Source: UBA3069 sp050633465 (GTDB lineage Bacteria > Pseudomonadota > Alphaproteobacteria > Rhodobacterales > Rhodobacteraceae). Taken from it: DNA of 64,000 nucleotides. This document shows positions 41,997 to 50,990 of this stretch, in pieces; the stretch's first letter is position 1, and each line of letters begins with the position of its first letter. A program made the position numbers and the translations under genes. The stretch is from the NCBI GenBank assembly GCA_050633465.1, contig JBOEGO010000002.1:62001-126000 (forward strand), read 5' to 3'. The notes beneath the pieces are model-generated. The model saw only the letters and a program-made list of their open reading frames with translations, was not told the origin of the DNA and made no database searches.

Positions 41997-42410
41997 TTAT
42001 AGGTCCTGCCATTCCGGCAGGTTCAGGGCCTTTGCCTCGGTTCTGATCAACAGCGCCCATAGCATCGCGGCCCCCATGGCCAGCGGTGCCATATCCAGCG
42101 GGCTGTAATACACGCTTTGCGCCAGAATCCCGTATACCAGCGCACAGACATAGGCCAGATATAGCCCCGCCCATGTCAGCGCCATACAGGCCGGAAACAG
42201 CGCCAGTGTGGCCATTGCCCAGGGCATGAAATGCAACGGGCGTGGCGCAAAACCGGCCAGCCGCAACTGCTGGAAAATCCAGGGATAGCTGTCAGGCGTG
42301 CCATGTCCCGACCGCTGCATCAGGTCCAGCGCCATGTCCAGACGCTCGGTTCGGGATTTGACCCGTTTGGGCACGAATTGATGCGCCGATTGCATGGGCA
42401 ATTGCGCCAT
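41997..42410 (-). CDS. Small membrane protein (possibly DUF6404)
   Basis: A 137-residue protein with a cytoplasmic N-terminal helix (RTERLDMALDLMQRSGHGT) and about three hydrophobic segments (ATLALFPACMALTWAGLYLA, CALVYGILAQSVYYS, MAPLAMGAAMLWALLI). The helix-then-PLHFMPW layout resembles the DUF6404 family, from memory. The start is uncertain: ATG 42410 or TTG 42473. It is convergent with bpt, four bases apart. Confidence 0.65.
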   Translation of the reverse strand: MAQLPMQSAHQFVPKRVKSRTERLDMALDLMQRSGHGTPDSYPWIFQQLRLAGFAPRPLHFMPWAMATLALFPACMALTWAGLYLAYVCALVYGILAQSVYYSPLDMAPLAMGAAMLWALLIRTEAKALNLPEWQDL

Positions 42411-42579
42411 CCGCGCCGCGAAACCCGCCTGCGCCCTGGCCTGTCCGTCATGTTCATCAGTGGTCTGTTGCAACGATAAAACCTGTAAAATTGCGGATCG
42501 GTATGGGGGCCATCATAGCATGAATTCAGGCAAACCGATGGCGAAACCGCGAAAACACTGGTGCGGGAATGCCAAAAAA

Positions 42580-42607
42580 ACAGGCCCACCGTTGCCGGCG
42601 GGCCTGT
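42580..42607 (-). terminator. Rho-independent terminator of the TRAP operon
   Basis: ACAGGCCC (42580-42587) and GGGCCTGT (42600-42607) pair; on the minus strand a run of seven T follows. It starts 22 bases past the dctM stop. Confidence 0.88.
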
Positions 42608-42629
42608 GTTTTGTTGATGTATCACTGGA

Positions 42630-44984
42630 TCAGTTAGGCATCAGTTCCGGCACGATGGTCACAATCCCGGGGAAGAACCACAAAACCCCCAGCCCCAGCA
42701 CCTGAATCAGCACAAACGGAATGATCCCGCGGTAAATATGCCCGGTGGTGACCGAAGGCGGCGCAACCCCGCGCAGATAGAACAGCGCAAAGCCGAATGG
42801 CGGCGTCAGGAACGAGGTTTGCAGATTGACCGCAATCATGATGGTCACCCATTTCGGATCGAACGTTCCACCATAAATCACCGGCCCGACGATGGGGATC
42901 ACGATGTAGATGATTTCAAGGAAATCCAGCACAAAACCCAGCACAAACAGCACCAGCATCACAATCAGGAACACCTGGAATTCGCTATCAAAGCTTTTCA
43001 GGAATTGCTGGATGTAATGTTCACCGCCAAAGGAAATCACCACAAGGTTCAACAGTTGCGACCCGATCAGGATGGTGAACACCATCGACGTCACCTTGGC
43101 CGTTTCGCGCACGATCGGGGTCAGAACCGTCGCACGGAACAGCACCCAACAGGCATAGATCAAACCGAATGCCGCAAACAGATAGGCACCATAGGCGATA
43201 AAGAACGCGACCCATGATTCAAAGCTGACGGTTTCGGTGTTGATGCGCAGATCGAAATTGATCCCCACCATGATCATCAGGATCAGGGCGAATGTCGCCT
43301 GAATGATGACCTTGCCCGATTTTTCCTCGTCGCGCAGGCGGCGATAGGCGGCCAGCATGATGGCACCCGCCGCCCCCAGTGCCGCAGCGGGCGTGGGGTT
43401 GGTGATACCACCCAGGATCGACCCAAGCACGGCCACGATCAGGATCAGCGGCGGGAACACCACGCGGATCAGTTCGTTTCCGGTCAGCCGGTCCATGACC
43501 TGCGCACAGGCCCATAGGCAAACCCCGAACGGGATCAACAGCAACAGCCATGTGGTCCCCGCCGATGTCAGCGGCCCCAGCACGGCGATATCCAGCACCA
43601 GAACCACCGCCAGTGCCGCAAACCCGATCGCGATGGGTCTGCCATCACGCCCCGGTGCCACACCGCGCGCGGTTGCCAGAACCATCCCCAGCAGGATCAC
43701 CAGAACCGCGATGCCGGTGCCAATTGGCGCGGCTGCGGCCACCTTGTCGGCGCGGGCTTGCGTCAACTGCTCTGGAGTCAGCTTTTCGGATTTCTGCAAT
43801 CCGCCCGCATCGGCGATCACCTGTTCTTCGCTCAGGGCTGTGTCCCATGCCAGTTGGCCATGCAATTCGATCATCGACGCCTTGCATTCGTCGCCCACAT
43901 TGGTGCGCAGGCTCGCGCCTTCGCCAATGTCGGAGTAACTGTCCACAGCAAAGGATTGGCTGCCAACCACGCCGACCTGCCCCAGCAGGATTGCGCCACC
44001 GATCAGAATGGCAGGCACCGCACCGAACCATGTCAGCGCCTCGCGGCCGGTGATGGTTTCGTGGCTGGAATGTTCCATCACCACGGCAGGTGCCTTGGAC
44101 GGGTTCAACAGCGCATAGCAGAACGCGTAACCGGCATACATCATCGCCAGCAAAACACCCGGCAGCAGCGCCGCCTGAAACAGCGTGCCAACCGACACAA
44201 CAGCCGGTTCCCCCAGATAGGTCAGCGCATCGGTGCAGCCCGCGGCCACGGCACGTTTTTCCTGTGCGGCAGAATACAGATCCCCCGCCAGCGTGCCCAG
44301 CAACACGATCACGATGGACGGCGGAATGATCTGCCCCAGCGTGCCCGATGCGGCGATGACACCCGTCGACAGTTCCTTGGAATAGCCGTTGCGCAACATG
44401 GTGGGCAGCGACAGCAGCCCCATGGTGACCACGGTGGCCCCCACGATGCCGGTCGATGCCGCCAGAAACGCGCCCACAACCACCACAGCCACGGCCAGAC
44501 CACCGGGCAGCGGGCCAAACACCCGCGCCATGGTCGTCAGCAGGTCATTGGCGATTTTCGACCGTTCCAGCGTGATGCCCATCAGAACGAACATCAGCAC
44601 CGCCAGCAGGGTTTCAATCGACTGGCCCGCCAGCACGCGTTCGTTCATCCGGTTGGCAATAAACGCAATATTGCGGTTCATTGCCTGTTCCCAGCCACCC
44701 ACGAACACATGTTCGCCAATGCGTGGCAAATCAGGGTGTCGGAAAATGGATATCGCGTCCGCCTTGACCCCGCTGGCCAATAGCGCCGCATAGGCATCCG
44801 AGTTTTGATCAATCGCCTGATGGATCAACAACCCGGCGCTGTCGAGCGTGGCAATGATGCCGAATGAAATTGCACCCGCCCCGCCGATGGCAAAGGCCAC
44901 CGGAAAACCGGAAAGAATACCCCCAAAGAGGCACAGGAATACGATGATCAGGCCGATCTCGACGCCATCAAGTCCGAATAGCAT
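42630..44984 (-). CDS. dctM: TRAP transporter large permease, extended form
   Basis: A 784-residue DctM-type subunit that carries substrate across the inner membrane using a sodium gradient. The family core is seen at both ends: IVFLCLFGGILSGFPVAFAI, IIPPSIVIVLLGTL (about residue 235-248), ITNPTPAAALGAAGAIMLA and LQTSFLTPPFGFALFYLRG. Ordinary DctM has about 430 residues. The extra parts are an early stretch (about 55-100) and a middle block (about 345-500) with a soluble, acidic segment and added helices. It lies 17 bases downstream of dctQ. Confidence 0.9.
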   Translation of the reverse strand: MLFGLDGVEIGLIIVFLCLFGGILSGFPVAFAIGGAGAISFGIIATLDSAGLLIHQAIDQNSDAYAALLASGVKADAISIFRHPDLPRIGEHVFVGGWEQAMNRNIAFIANRMNERVLAGQSIETLLAVLMFVLMGITLERSKIANDLLTTMARVFGPLPGGLAVAVVVVGAFLAASTGIVGATVVTMGLLSLPTMLRNGYSKELSTGVIAASGTLGQIIPPSIVIVLLGTLAGDLYSAAQEKRAVAAGCTDALTYLGEPAVVSVGTLFQAALLPGVLLAMMYAGYAFCYALLNPSKAPAVVMEHSSHETITGREALTWFGAVPAILIGGAILLGQVGVVGSQSFAVDSYSDIGEGASLRTNVGDECKASMIELHGQLAWDTALSEEQVIADAGGLQKSEKLTPEQLTQARADKVAAAAPIGTGIAVLVILLGMVLATARGVAPGRDGRPIAIGFAALAVVLVLDIAVLGPLTSAGTTWLLLLIPFGVCLWACAQVMDRLTGNELIRVVFPPLILIVAVLGSILGGITNPTPAAALGAAGAIMLAAYRRLRDEEKSGKVIIQATFALILMIMVGINFDLRINTETVSFESWVAFFIAYGAYLFAAFGLIYACWVLFRATVLTPIVRETAKVTSMVFTILIGSQLLNLVVISFGGEHYIQQFLKSFDSEFQVFLIVMLVLFVLGFVLDFLEIIYIVIPIVGPVIYGGTFDPKWVTIMIAVNLQTSFLTPPFGFALFYLRGVAPPSVTTGHIYRGIIPFVLIQVLGLGVLWFFPGIVTIVPELMPN

Positions 44985-45001
44985 AGTTGTTCACCCGCCC
45001 C

Positions 45002-46030
45002 TTAATGCGTGCCTTCATAGGCTTCTTCACCTTCGCCAAGCGTGTCCTTGTCGAGGTATTTGTTTTCAGATGCTTCGCCTTCTTTCCACTCCAGGAACGA
45101 GCGCCAGAAGAATGCGATGCCATGTAGAAAGACGAGTCCGGCAAAGGACACCATCAGAACTTTGAACAGGAAATAGGCGGTAAAACCGTTCGGGCTGAAC
45201 CCGATGGTTTCCACGTTCCACCGCAGGGCGCGCCATTTCAGCAGCACCAGTTTTTCCACCTGATCCGAGGCCGAAGGATTCGGAACGATCAGGCTGCGCC
45301 ACAGAAAGAACCAGCCATACAGCCAGATAATCACCGCCAGCGGCATCATGAAAAACAGCGATCCGAACATGTCGATCATCTTTTTCGTGCGGAATTTCAC
45401 GCCCGCATAAACCAGATCGACCCGCACATGGCTGCCCTGCACAAAGGCATAGGTGACGCAGAGCGACACGACCAAGGCGTTGTAGAATTTCAATTCCTCG
45501 GCATACCAGGAAATGTCGAATTGCAGCGGCACACCAAACCCGATCACAATGTCGGGGCGGGTGAAAATGCGCTGCATGAACACGATGATCACCTGCTGGA
45601 TCACCATCAACAGACCGGCCCATGCAAAGAAACGGCCAACGCCGTTTGCGAACCCTTCCAGCCCGCGCACCATGGCCCACAGGAACGGGCGGTGGAACAT
45701 GCCAATGGCGGTCAACCCGATGAACAGGGTGAACACCATAAAAAAGAATTCCGTCGATCCGCCGTAATAGACGAATTTCATCAGGGATTGCTTGTCCTCT
45801 TGCGTGCCTGCCCAACTGAACCAGTCGAATATATCGACCGATTTGATCTGGGCCGCCTGCAAATCGGGTTTGTCCAACCCTTCGGGGATGGGGGCACGTC
45901 CGAAAACCAGCCCGCCCAAATAGCCAAAGATACTGGCGATGGCCTGCCAGATGCTTTGCACGATCCAAAGGATCCCCTGCCCCAATGCGACAAATGCGTC
46001 GCCAAGGCCGATCCTGGCTCTCTCGTCCAT
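45002..46030 (-). CDS. dctQ: TRAP transporter small permease, extended form
   Basis: A 342-residue DctQ-type subunit, about twice the usual size. The four-helix DctQ core lies roughly at residues 85-290: FFFMVFTLFIGLTAIGMFHR, WAGLLMVIQQVIIVFMQRIF, ALVVSLCVTYAFVQGSHVRV and FGSLFFMMPLAVIIWLYGW. HVRVDL is the conserved cytoplasmic motif. Extra N- and C-terminal segments fit the enlarged dctM. It is separated from dctP by a 170-base gap with a hairpin. Confidence 0.87.
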   Translation of the reverse strand: MDERARIGLGDAFVALGQGILWIVQSIWQAIASIFGYLGGLVFGRAPIPEGLDKPDLQAAQIKSVDIFDWFSWAGTQEDKQSLMKFVYYGGSTEFFFMVFTLFIGLTAIGMFHRPFLWAMVRGLEGFANGVGRFFAWAGLLMVIQQVIIVFMQRIFTRPDIVIGFGVPLQFDISWYAEELKFYNALVVSLCVTYAFVQGSHVRVDLVYAGVKFRTKKMIDMFGSLFFMMPLAVIIWLYGWFFLWRSLIVPNPSASDQVEKLVLLKWRALRWNVETIGFSPNGFTAYFLFKVLMVSFAGLVFLHGIAFFWRSFLEWKEGEASENKYLDKDTLGEGEEAYEGTH

Positions 46031-46155
46031 GCTTTCCCCCGTCGGTCGGTCGCGGCGCGGGCGCGTCAGGGCTGATCACCCATCCGGCGCGGCGCAGAAA
46101 ACTGTTGTTTCTTATGGGCGCGGTGTCGTTGCACCGGCTCCGTCAATGCTGAAAA

Positions 46156-46179
46156 GAGCCCCCGCAAAAGCGGAGGCTC
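46156..46179 (-). terminator. Hairpin between dctP and dctQ
   Basis: GAGCCCCCGC (46156-46165) and GCGGAGGCTC (46170-46179) pair with one mismatch around AAAA; TTTTC follows on the minus strand. It starts 22 bases past the dctP stop. It likely stops or stabilises part of the transcripts, so that binding protein exceeds permease. Confidence 0.75.
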
Positions 46180-46200
46180 CATTATCATAGCCGTGTCAGA

Positions 46201-47289
46201 TCAGCCGTTGCCCAGCACGCGGTTACGCTGCTGCACATAGTAGCCATCCGATTTGTCGATCCAGCTGGACGAATTCGCCATGGATTCTTCGAAGGAACCA
46301 CGGATACGGGCGAACAATTCGTCGCTCATGTTTTCGTCCATCACCTCTTTGGAGGCGGCGCCGAATGCATCCCAGACGTCGTCGCTGAATTGCAGGGTTT
46401 TCACGCCTTGTGCTTGCAGACGGGTCAGCGCCGCACCGTTGTTGGCCAGTGTTTCGGCCAATTGGTAATGCGTTGTCGCCATCGAAGCATAGTTCAGGAT
46501 TGCTTTGTTCTGGTCGCTCAGCTCGTTCCAGACGTCCAGGTTGACGTTGCAGGACAGGCCCGAACCCGGCTCGTGGAAACCGGCGGTGTAATACACCTTG
46601 GCCACCTCTTGGAAACCGGCGCGTTCGTCGGCCATCGGGCCGACCCATTCCAGACCATCCAAAGCACCCGAGGACAGCGCCTGATACAGTTCGCCACCGG
46701 GGATGTTTTGCACGGATGCGCCCAGTTTGCCCAGAACCTTGCCGCCCAGACCGGGCATACGGAATTTCAGGCCGTTGAAATCGTCAGCCGAATTGATTTC
46801 CTTGCGGAACCAGCCACCGGATTGCGAACCCGAGTTACCGGCCATCAGGCCCTTCATGTTGAAGATTTCGCCCAGTTCGTCATGCAGCGTCTGACCGCCA
46901 CCATGGTAATACCAGTTCACCAGTTCCTGCGCGGTGCCACCGAACGGAACAGCGGTGAAATAGGCGTAACCGGGGTGCTGGCCGATGAAATAGTAATCAG
47001 CCGAGTGATACATATCGGCCTGCCCCGAGGACACGGCGTCGAACACTTCAAGTGCGCCAACCAGTTCGCCCGGTGCTTTCTTTTCGATGGTCAGGTTGCC
47101 ATCGGACAGTTCGGAGACGAATTTTTCCATATAGGAAGCCGCGTCATCCAGAACGGCAAAGCCGCGCGGCCACGAGGTGACCATGGTCAGGGTCTTTTTG
47201 CCCTGTGCGTAAACCGGTGCTGCCAGCGTGGATGCGGCTGCGGCGGTCCCGCCAAGCGCAGAAGTTTTCAAAAAAGAACGACGATCCAT
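46201..47289 (-). CDS. dctP: TRAP transporter substrate-binding protein (TakP-like)
   Basis: A 362-residue periplasmic binding protein with a Tat signal (DRRSFLKTSALGG, cleavage near VYA-QG). The mature part matches DctP, nearest by eye to TakP, which binds 2-oxo acids: TMVTSWPRGFAVLDDAASYM, YYHGGG, GGWFRKEINSADDFNGLKFR and EWVGP. The substrate is probably an organic acid; TakP likeness suggests an oxo acid. It is first in the operon, with a GGGAGGAG site. Confidence 0.9.
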   Translation of the reverse strand: MDRRSFLKTSALGGTAAAASTLAAPVYAQGKKTLTMVTSWPRGFAVLDDAASYMEKFVSELSDGNLTIEKKAPGELVGALEVFDAVSSGQADMYHSADYYFIGQHPGYAYFTAVPFGGTAQELVNWYYHGGGQTLHDELGEIFNMKGLMAGNSGSQSGGWFRKEINSADDFNGLKFRMPGLGGKVLGKLGASVQNIPGGELYQALSSGALDGLEWVGPMADERAGFQEVAKVYYTAGFHEPGSGLSCNVNLDVWNELSDQNKAILNYASMATTHYQLAETLANNGAALTRLQAQGVKTLQFSDDVWDAFGAASKEVMDENMSDELFARIRGSFEESMANSSSWIDKSDGYYVQQRNRVLGNG

Positions 47290-47606
47290 GGATTAGCTCC
47301 TCCCGAGATTATGACGTGCGGAAAGGCAGTTGTTGGCTGCACCGGAACAAACTCCGCGCTGCGCAACATGCAAGACCAACCTCCCCGCGGATCGTTGCAA
47401 GTGTGCCGACCCTAGCGATGCAATCACTGGCTGGGAATACCTAGAACTACGCAAAAGCGACCTTTCGGACAGGAAAACTTACCAATACTTGCGTCTCGCG
47501 GGCCTGTTGGCAAAGGATCGACAAGCGCAGCCCCAAGCGAATCGCGGATGCTGCACCTGCGAATTTGCTTTGATTCGGGGGTGATTCCCGCCTATCCCGT
47601 CAGCCC
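47290..47606. promoter_or_regulatory. 317-base divergent promoter region, dctP / sensor kinase
   Basis: No gene is seen. It must hold the promoters of the TRAP operon and of the kinase-regulator pair, so it is the expected binding place of the response regulator. I found no clear sigma54 motif or long palindrome. Confidence 0.55.
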
Positions 47607-49013
47607 ATGCGCCTGTTTCGATTGCCACTGTCCTATGGGCAAAAACTGTTTGCCCTTGCCACGCTGCCGCTGATTCTGGCGGTGGTGGCGATTGCGTTCA
47701 TGGTTGCCGCACAGGCACGCCATCTGGCCGAACGCGAAATCAGCGCATTGGAAAACCGCCTGATCGAGGCCAAGAAAGAAGAGCTGCGCAATTACGTCAC
47801 CCAGGCGCGCAACGGGTTTTATTATATCTATGGCTCTGCCACCCCCGAAGACGAAGCCGCCAAAGAACAGGTGAAACAGATTTTGGCGGCGATGATTTAC
47901 GGCACCGAGGGGTTCTTTTTCGTCTATGACTATGACGGCACCAATCTGGTGTCGCCGCGCCAGACCGACATGATCAACCGCAACTGGGCCGGGTTACAAG
48001 ACAGCCAGGGCACCCCCGTGGTGGACAGTTTGATCGAAATCGCAAGATCCGGCGCGGGGTATCACACCTTTCTATGGCCAAAGCCGTCAACCGGAACCGA
48101 GGCGCAGATGGTCGCCTATGTCACAGGTTTTCAAAGCTGGCGTTGGGCGGTCGGCACGGGGGTGTTCATTGATGACGTGCTGGCGACCACTGCCGCGGCA
48201 AGAGCCGAGGTAGAGTCCCGCGTGCAGCGCACATTCCTGTATATCGGCGCGATTGCATTGGGCGCCGTTTTGATGGTTTTCACCACCGGCCTGTTCATCA
48301 ACATCCGCGAACGCAGGCTGGCCGATGCCAAGTTGAAACGCCTGACCCAACGGGTGTTTGATGCCCAGGAAGAGGAGCGGTCGCGCGTTGCACGCGAGTT
48401 GCACGACGGGATCAGCCAGATTCTGGTGGGGGTGCGTTACGCGCTGGACACCGCCCGCCGGCGCCTGTCCCCCGACAATGACAAGGCCGCCGTGCCGCTG
48501 GACAAAGGCTTCGACGCCCTGTCCACCGCCATTCAGGAAGTCCGCCGCATCAGCCGTGATTTGCGCCCCGGCGTGCTGGATGATCTGGGCCTTGGCCCTG
48601 CGTTGAAAACACTGGCGGATGATTTCGCCACCCACACCGGAATTGCCACGCGATTTGACACGGTGGTGTTTCGCAACCGTCTGGACCAAGAGGCAAAAAT
48701 CGCGCTGTATCGTATCGCGCAAGAGGCGCTGACCAATATCGAGCGCCATTCCGGCGCGTCAGAGGTGGTGATTGACCTGCGGGGCACCCGTGGCGGTGCT
48801 GTGTTGAAAATATCGGATAACGGTTGCGGCATCGACGGGCTGCGTGGCGGTGGTCTGGGCCTGCGAAACATGCAGGAACGGGTTGAACAACTGGGCGGGA
48901 ACCTGCAAATTCGCACATCGCCACGCGGCACCATGATCGAAGCCCGCGCACCGCTGACCCATATGTTGCCCCCCGAAGGGACCGACGGCGAACCGAAAAA
49001 GGCCAAGCCATGA
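47607..49013 (+). CDS. NarL-type sensor histidine kinase with cache domain
   Basis: A 468-residue inner-membrane kinase. The N-terminal helix (18-36) and second helix (about 212-232) enclose a periplasmic cache-type sensor (EGFFFVYDYDGTNLVSPRQT, then FQSWRWAVGTGVFIDDV). The HisKA_3 motif EEERSRVARELHDGISQIL has His266, followed by a HATPase domain (RIAQEALTNIERHSGASEV, ISDNGCGIDG, GLGLRNMQERV). It overlaps the regulator gene by four bases. Such cache kinases often sense the acid that the adjacent TRAP transporter carries. Confidence 0.92.
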   Translation: MRLFRLPLSYGQKLFALATLPLILAVVAIAFMVAAQARHLAEREISALENRLIEAKKEELRNYVTQARNGFYYIYGSATPEDEAAKEQVKQILAAMIYGTEGFFFVYDYDGTNLVSPRQTDMINRNWAGLQDSQGTPVVDSLIEIARSGAGYHTFLWPKPSTGTEAQMVAYVTGFQSWRWAVGTGVFIDDVLATTAAARAEVESRVQRTFLYIGAIALGAVLMVFTTGLFINIRERRLADAKLKRLTQRVFDAQEEERSRVARELHDGISQILVGVRYALDTARRRLSPDNDKAAVPLDKGFDALSTAIQEVRRISRDLRPGVLDDLGLGPALKTLADDFATHTGIATRFDTVVFRNRLDQEAKIALYRIAQEALTNIERHSGASEVVIDLRGTRGGAVLKISDNGCGIDGLRGGGLGLRNMQERVEQLGGNLQIRTSPRGTMIEARAPLTHMLPPEGTDGEPKKAKP

Positions 49014-49669
49014 CAGAAGAAAACACGCCGGACCTGATCAAAGTCGTGATCGTAGACGATCACCCTATGGTGGCCGAGGGCATCCAGTCGATTTTAGAAA
49101 GCTATGACGACATCACCGTGCTGGCCGCCCTGTCCAACGGGCGCGATGTGGTGGATCAAGTGGATACGCTGGCGCCCGATGTGATCCTGATGGATCTGAA
49201 TATGCCCGAACTGGGCGGGCTGACGGCCACGGAAATGGTGCTGGAACGCTGCCCCGCCACCCGCGTGCTGATCCTGTCGATGCATGACAGCCCTGAATAT
49301 ATCTCTACCGCCCTGAATCACGGCGCAATGGGATATATCCTGAAAGACGTGCCAACGGACGAGATCAAAACCGCAATCGACCATGTGATGCGCGGTGAAC
49401 GGTATCTATGCACAGGGGCCAAGGGGTCGCTGGCCCCGACCGAGGGGGTGAACCGCGAAAGCCTGACCTCGCGCGAGCAAACGATCCTGTTACAACTGGC
49501 GCAGGGAAAATCCAACAAAGAGGTCGCCGCCGTGCTGGATATTTCCGTGCGCACCGTGGAAACCCACCGCAAGAACATCAAACGCAAACTGGGTATTTCA
49601 TCGACCGCAGGTTTGACGCGCTATGCGCTGGAACACGGGGTGTTACAGGGCACCGGCGCGGGATTCTGA
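49010..49669 (+). CDS. NarL/LuxR-family response regulator
   Basis: A 219-residue regulator: receiver domain (1-125) with Asp62 as phosphate acceptor (VILMDLNMPELGG), acidic pair in VIVDDHP, and a C-terminal LuxR-type helix-turn-helix (LTSREQTILLQLAQGKSNKE to VRTVETHRKNIKRKLGIS). It is coupled to the kinase gene and divergent from the TRAP operon, its likely target. Confidence 0.94.
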   Translation: MTEENTPDLIKVVIVDDHPMVAEGIQSILESYDDITVLAALSNGRDVVDQVDTLAPDVILMDLNMPELGGLTATEMVLERCPATRVLILSMHDSPEYISTALNHGAMGYILKDVPTDEIKTAIDHVMRGERYLCTGAKGSLAPTEGVNRESLTSREQTILLQLAQGKSNKEVAAVLDISVRTVETHRKNIKRKLGISSTAGLTRYALEHGVLQGTGAGF

Positions 49670-49741
49670 TGTTTCGGGCGTGGATGTGGCGGGCATTGAT
49701 GCCTCTGGCAGAGGCATTCAGAAAACAGTGAATGACATGGA

Positions 49742-49775
49742 AAAGCCCGGGAGGATTGCGTTCCCCCCGGGCTTT
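49742..49775. terminator. Bidirectional terminator
   Basis: AAAGCCCGGG (49742-49751) and CCCGGGCTTT (49766-49775) form a perfect 10-base stem between the convergent response regulator and cyclophilin genes. Confidence 0.85.
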
Positions 49776-49796
49776 GGCTTTTCGGGTTGCGACGGA

Positions 49797-50351
49797 TCAA
49801 TCGGTGACGGTGACCGTTTTCATCATGTCAGGCTGGCCGATGACCGAACCGTTCTGCCCTGTCCCGCGCTTGATCGCATCGACAACATCCATGCCATCGG
49901 TCACGCGCCCGACCACGGTATAGTCGCCGTTCAGGAACGGACCGGGTGCGAACATGATGAAAAACTGCGAGTTGGCCGAATTGGGGTTGGCGGAACGCGC
50001 CATGCCGACCACACCGCGATCAAACGAAAGGTCGGAAAATTCGGCCTTGATGTCGGGGCGATCTGATCCGCCCATGCCGGCGCGGCTCATGTTTCCGCCG
50101 GCTTTGCCAAATTGCACGTCACCGGTTTGCGCCATGAAACCGTCGATCACGCGGTGAAACACCACACCATCATAGGCACCTTCAGCTGCCAGTGCGGTGA
50201 TCTGTTCAACGTGGTTTGGGGCGACATCCTCTAGCAAATCAATGGTGATTGTGCCCTTGGCTTCGCCGTCGACTTCGATTTTCAGGCCCTTGGCCATGGC
50301 GGGGCCGCTGGCCAAAGCGGCCAGTGCTGCGGACAGGATCAGCTTACGCAT
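49797..50351 (-). CDS. Peptidyl-prolyl isomerase, exported cyclophilin
   Basis: A 184-residue cyclophilin with a signal peptide (KLILSAALAALASGPAMA), so periplasmic. Catalytic motifs are VVFHRVIDGFMAQTGD and SQFFIMFAP. It helps fold envelope proteins. It starts eight bases inside the end of the second cyclophilin gene, its apparent duplicate. Confidence 0.92.
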   Translation of the reverse strand: MRKLILSAALAALASGPAMAKGLKIEVDGEAKGTITIDLLEDVAPNHVEQITALAAEGAYDGVVFHRVIDGFMAQTGDVQFGKAGGNMSRAGMGGSDRPDIKAEFSDLSFDRGVVGMARSANPNSANSQFFIMFAPGPFLNGDYTVVGRVTDGMDVVDAIKRGTGQNGSVIGQPDMMKTVTVTD

Positions 50352-50850
50352 CTGCGGCCACCTTGACCGAAATCATGCGGTCGGGGTTCGCAGGCGGCTC
50401 TCCGCGCGCGATGGCATCGACATGTTCCATGCCCGAAATCACGCGGCCATAAACAGTATACTGCCCGTTCAAAAAGCTGTTTTCCTTGAAGTTGATGAAA
50501 AACTGCGAATTGGCGGAATTGGGGTTGGACGAACGTGCCGCGCCCAATGTGCCACGGTCGTGCGGCAGTTTGGAAAATTCGGCGGGCAGATCGGGCAGAT
50601 CGGATGCGCCGGTGCCTGCGCGGCCGGGGTTGTAGTCTTTTTCCATATTGGCGTGCTGCACATCGCCGGTTTGGGCCATGAACCCTTCGATGACGCGGTG
50701 GAATGCGACGTTGTCATAGGCACCGGCGCGGGCCAGTTCCTTCATGCGTTCGGCATGTTTGGGGGCCACATCGGGCAGCAGTTCAATGGTGACAGTGCCA
50801 CCGGTCAGTTCCATCAGGATGGTGTTTTCGGGATCTTTGATTTCGGCCAT
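50344..50850 (-). CDS. Peptidyl-prolyl isomerase, cytoplasmic cyclophilin
   Basis: A 168-residue cyclophilin with no signal peptide. VAFHRVIEGFMAQTGDVQ and SQFFINFKEN are the active-site motifs. The ATG at 50850 (GGAG seven bases upstream) is better than that at 50862. The next gene overlaps by eight bases. The pair likely covers both compartments from one transcript. Confidence 0.92.
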   Translation of the reverse strand: MAEIKDPENTILMELTGGTVTIELLPDVAPKHAERMKELARAGAYDNVAFHRVIEGFMAQTGDVQHANMEKDYNPGRAGTGASDLPDLPAEFSKLPHDRGTLGAARSSNPNSANSQFFINFKENSFLNGQYTVYGRVISGMEHVDAIARGEPPANPDRMISVKVAADA

Positions 50851-50990
50851 CTTTGGCTCCATTCTCTGTCAATTTCGTTGACAGTTACCTAAGACGCATT
50901 GACGCGATTGCCAAGCGGGGTGTTGACCCTTGCGCCGCTTCACGCCAAGAGGACCACGCAGTGGGCTGACAGTGAGCGGAGAAAATCGCA

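Noticed and set aside
47290..47606. Sigma54 promoter before dctP
   Set aside because: GGCAC and TTGC are present, but the gap between GG and GC is 7 rather than 10.
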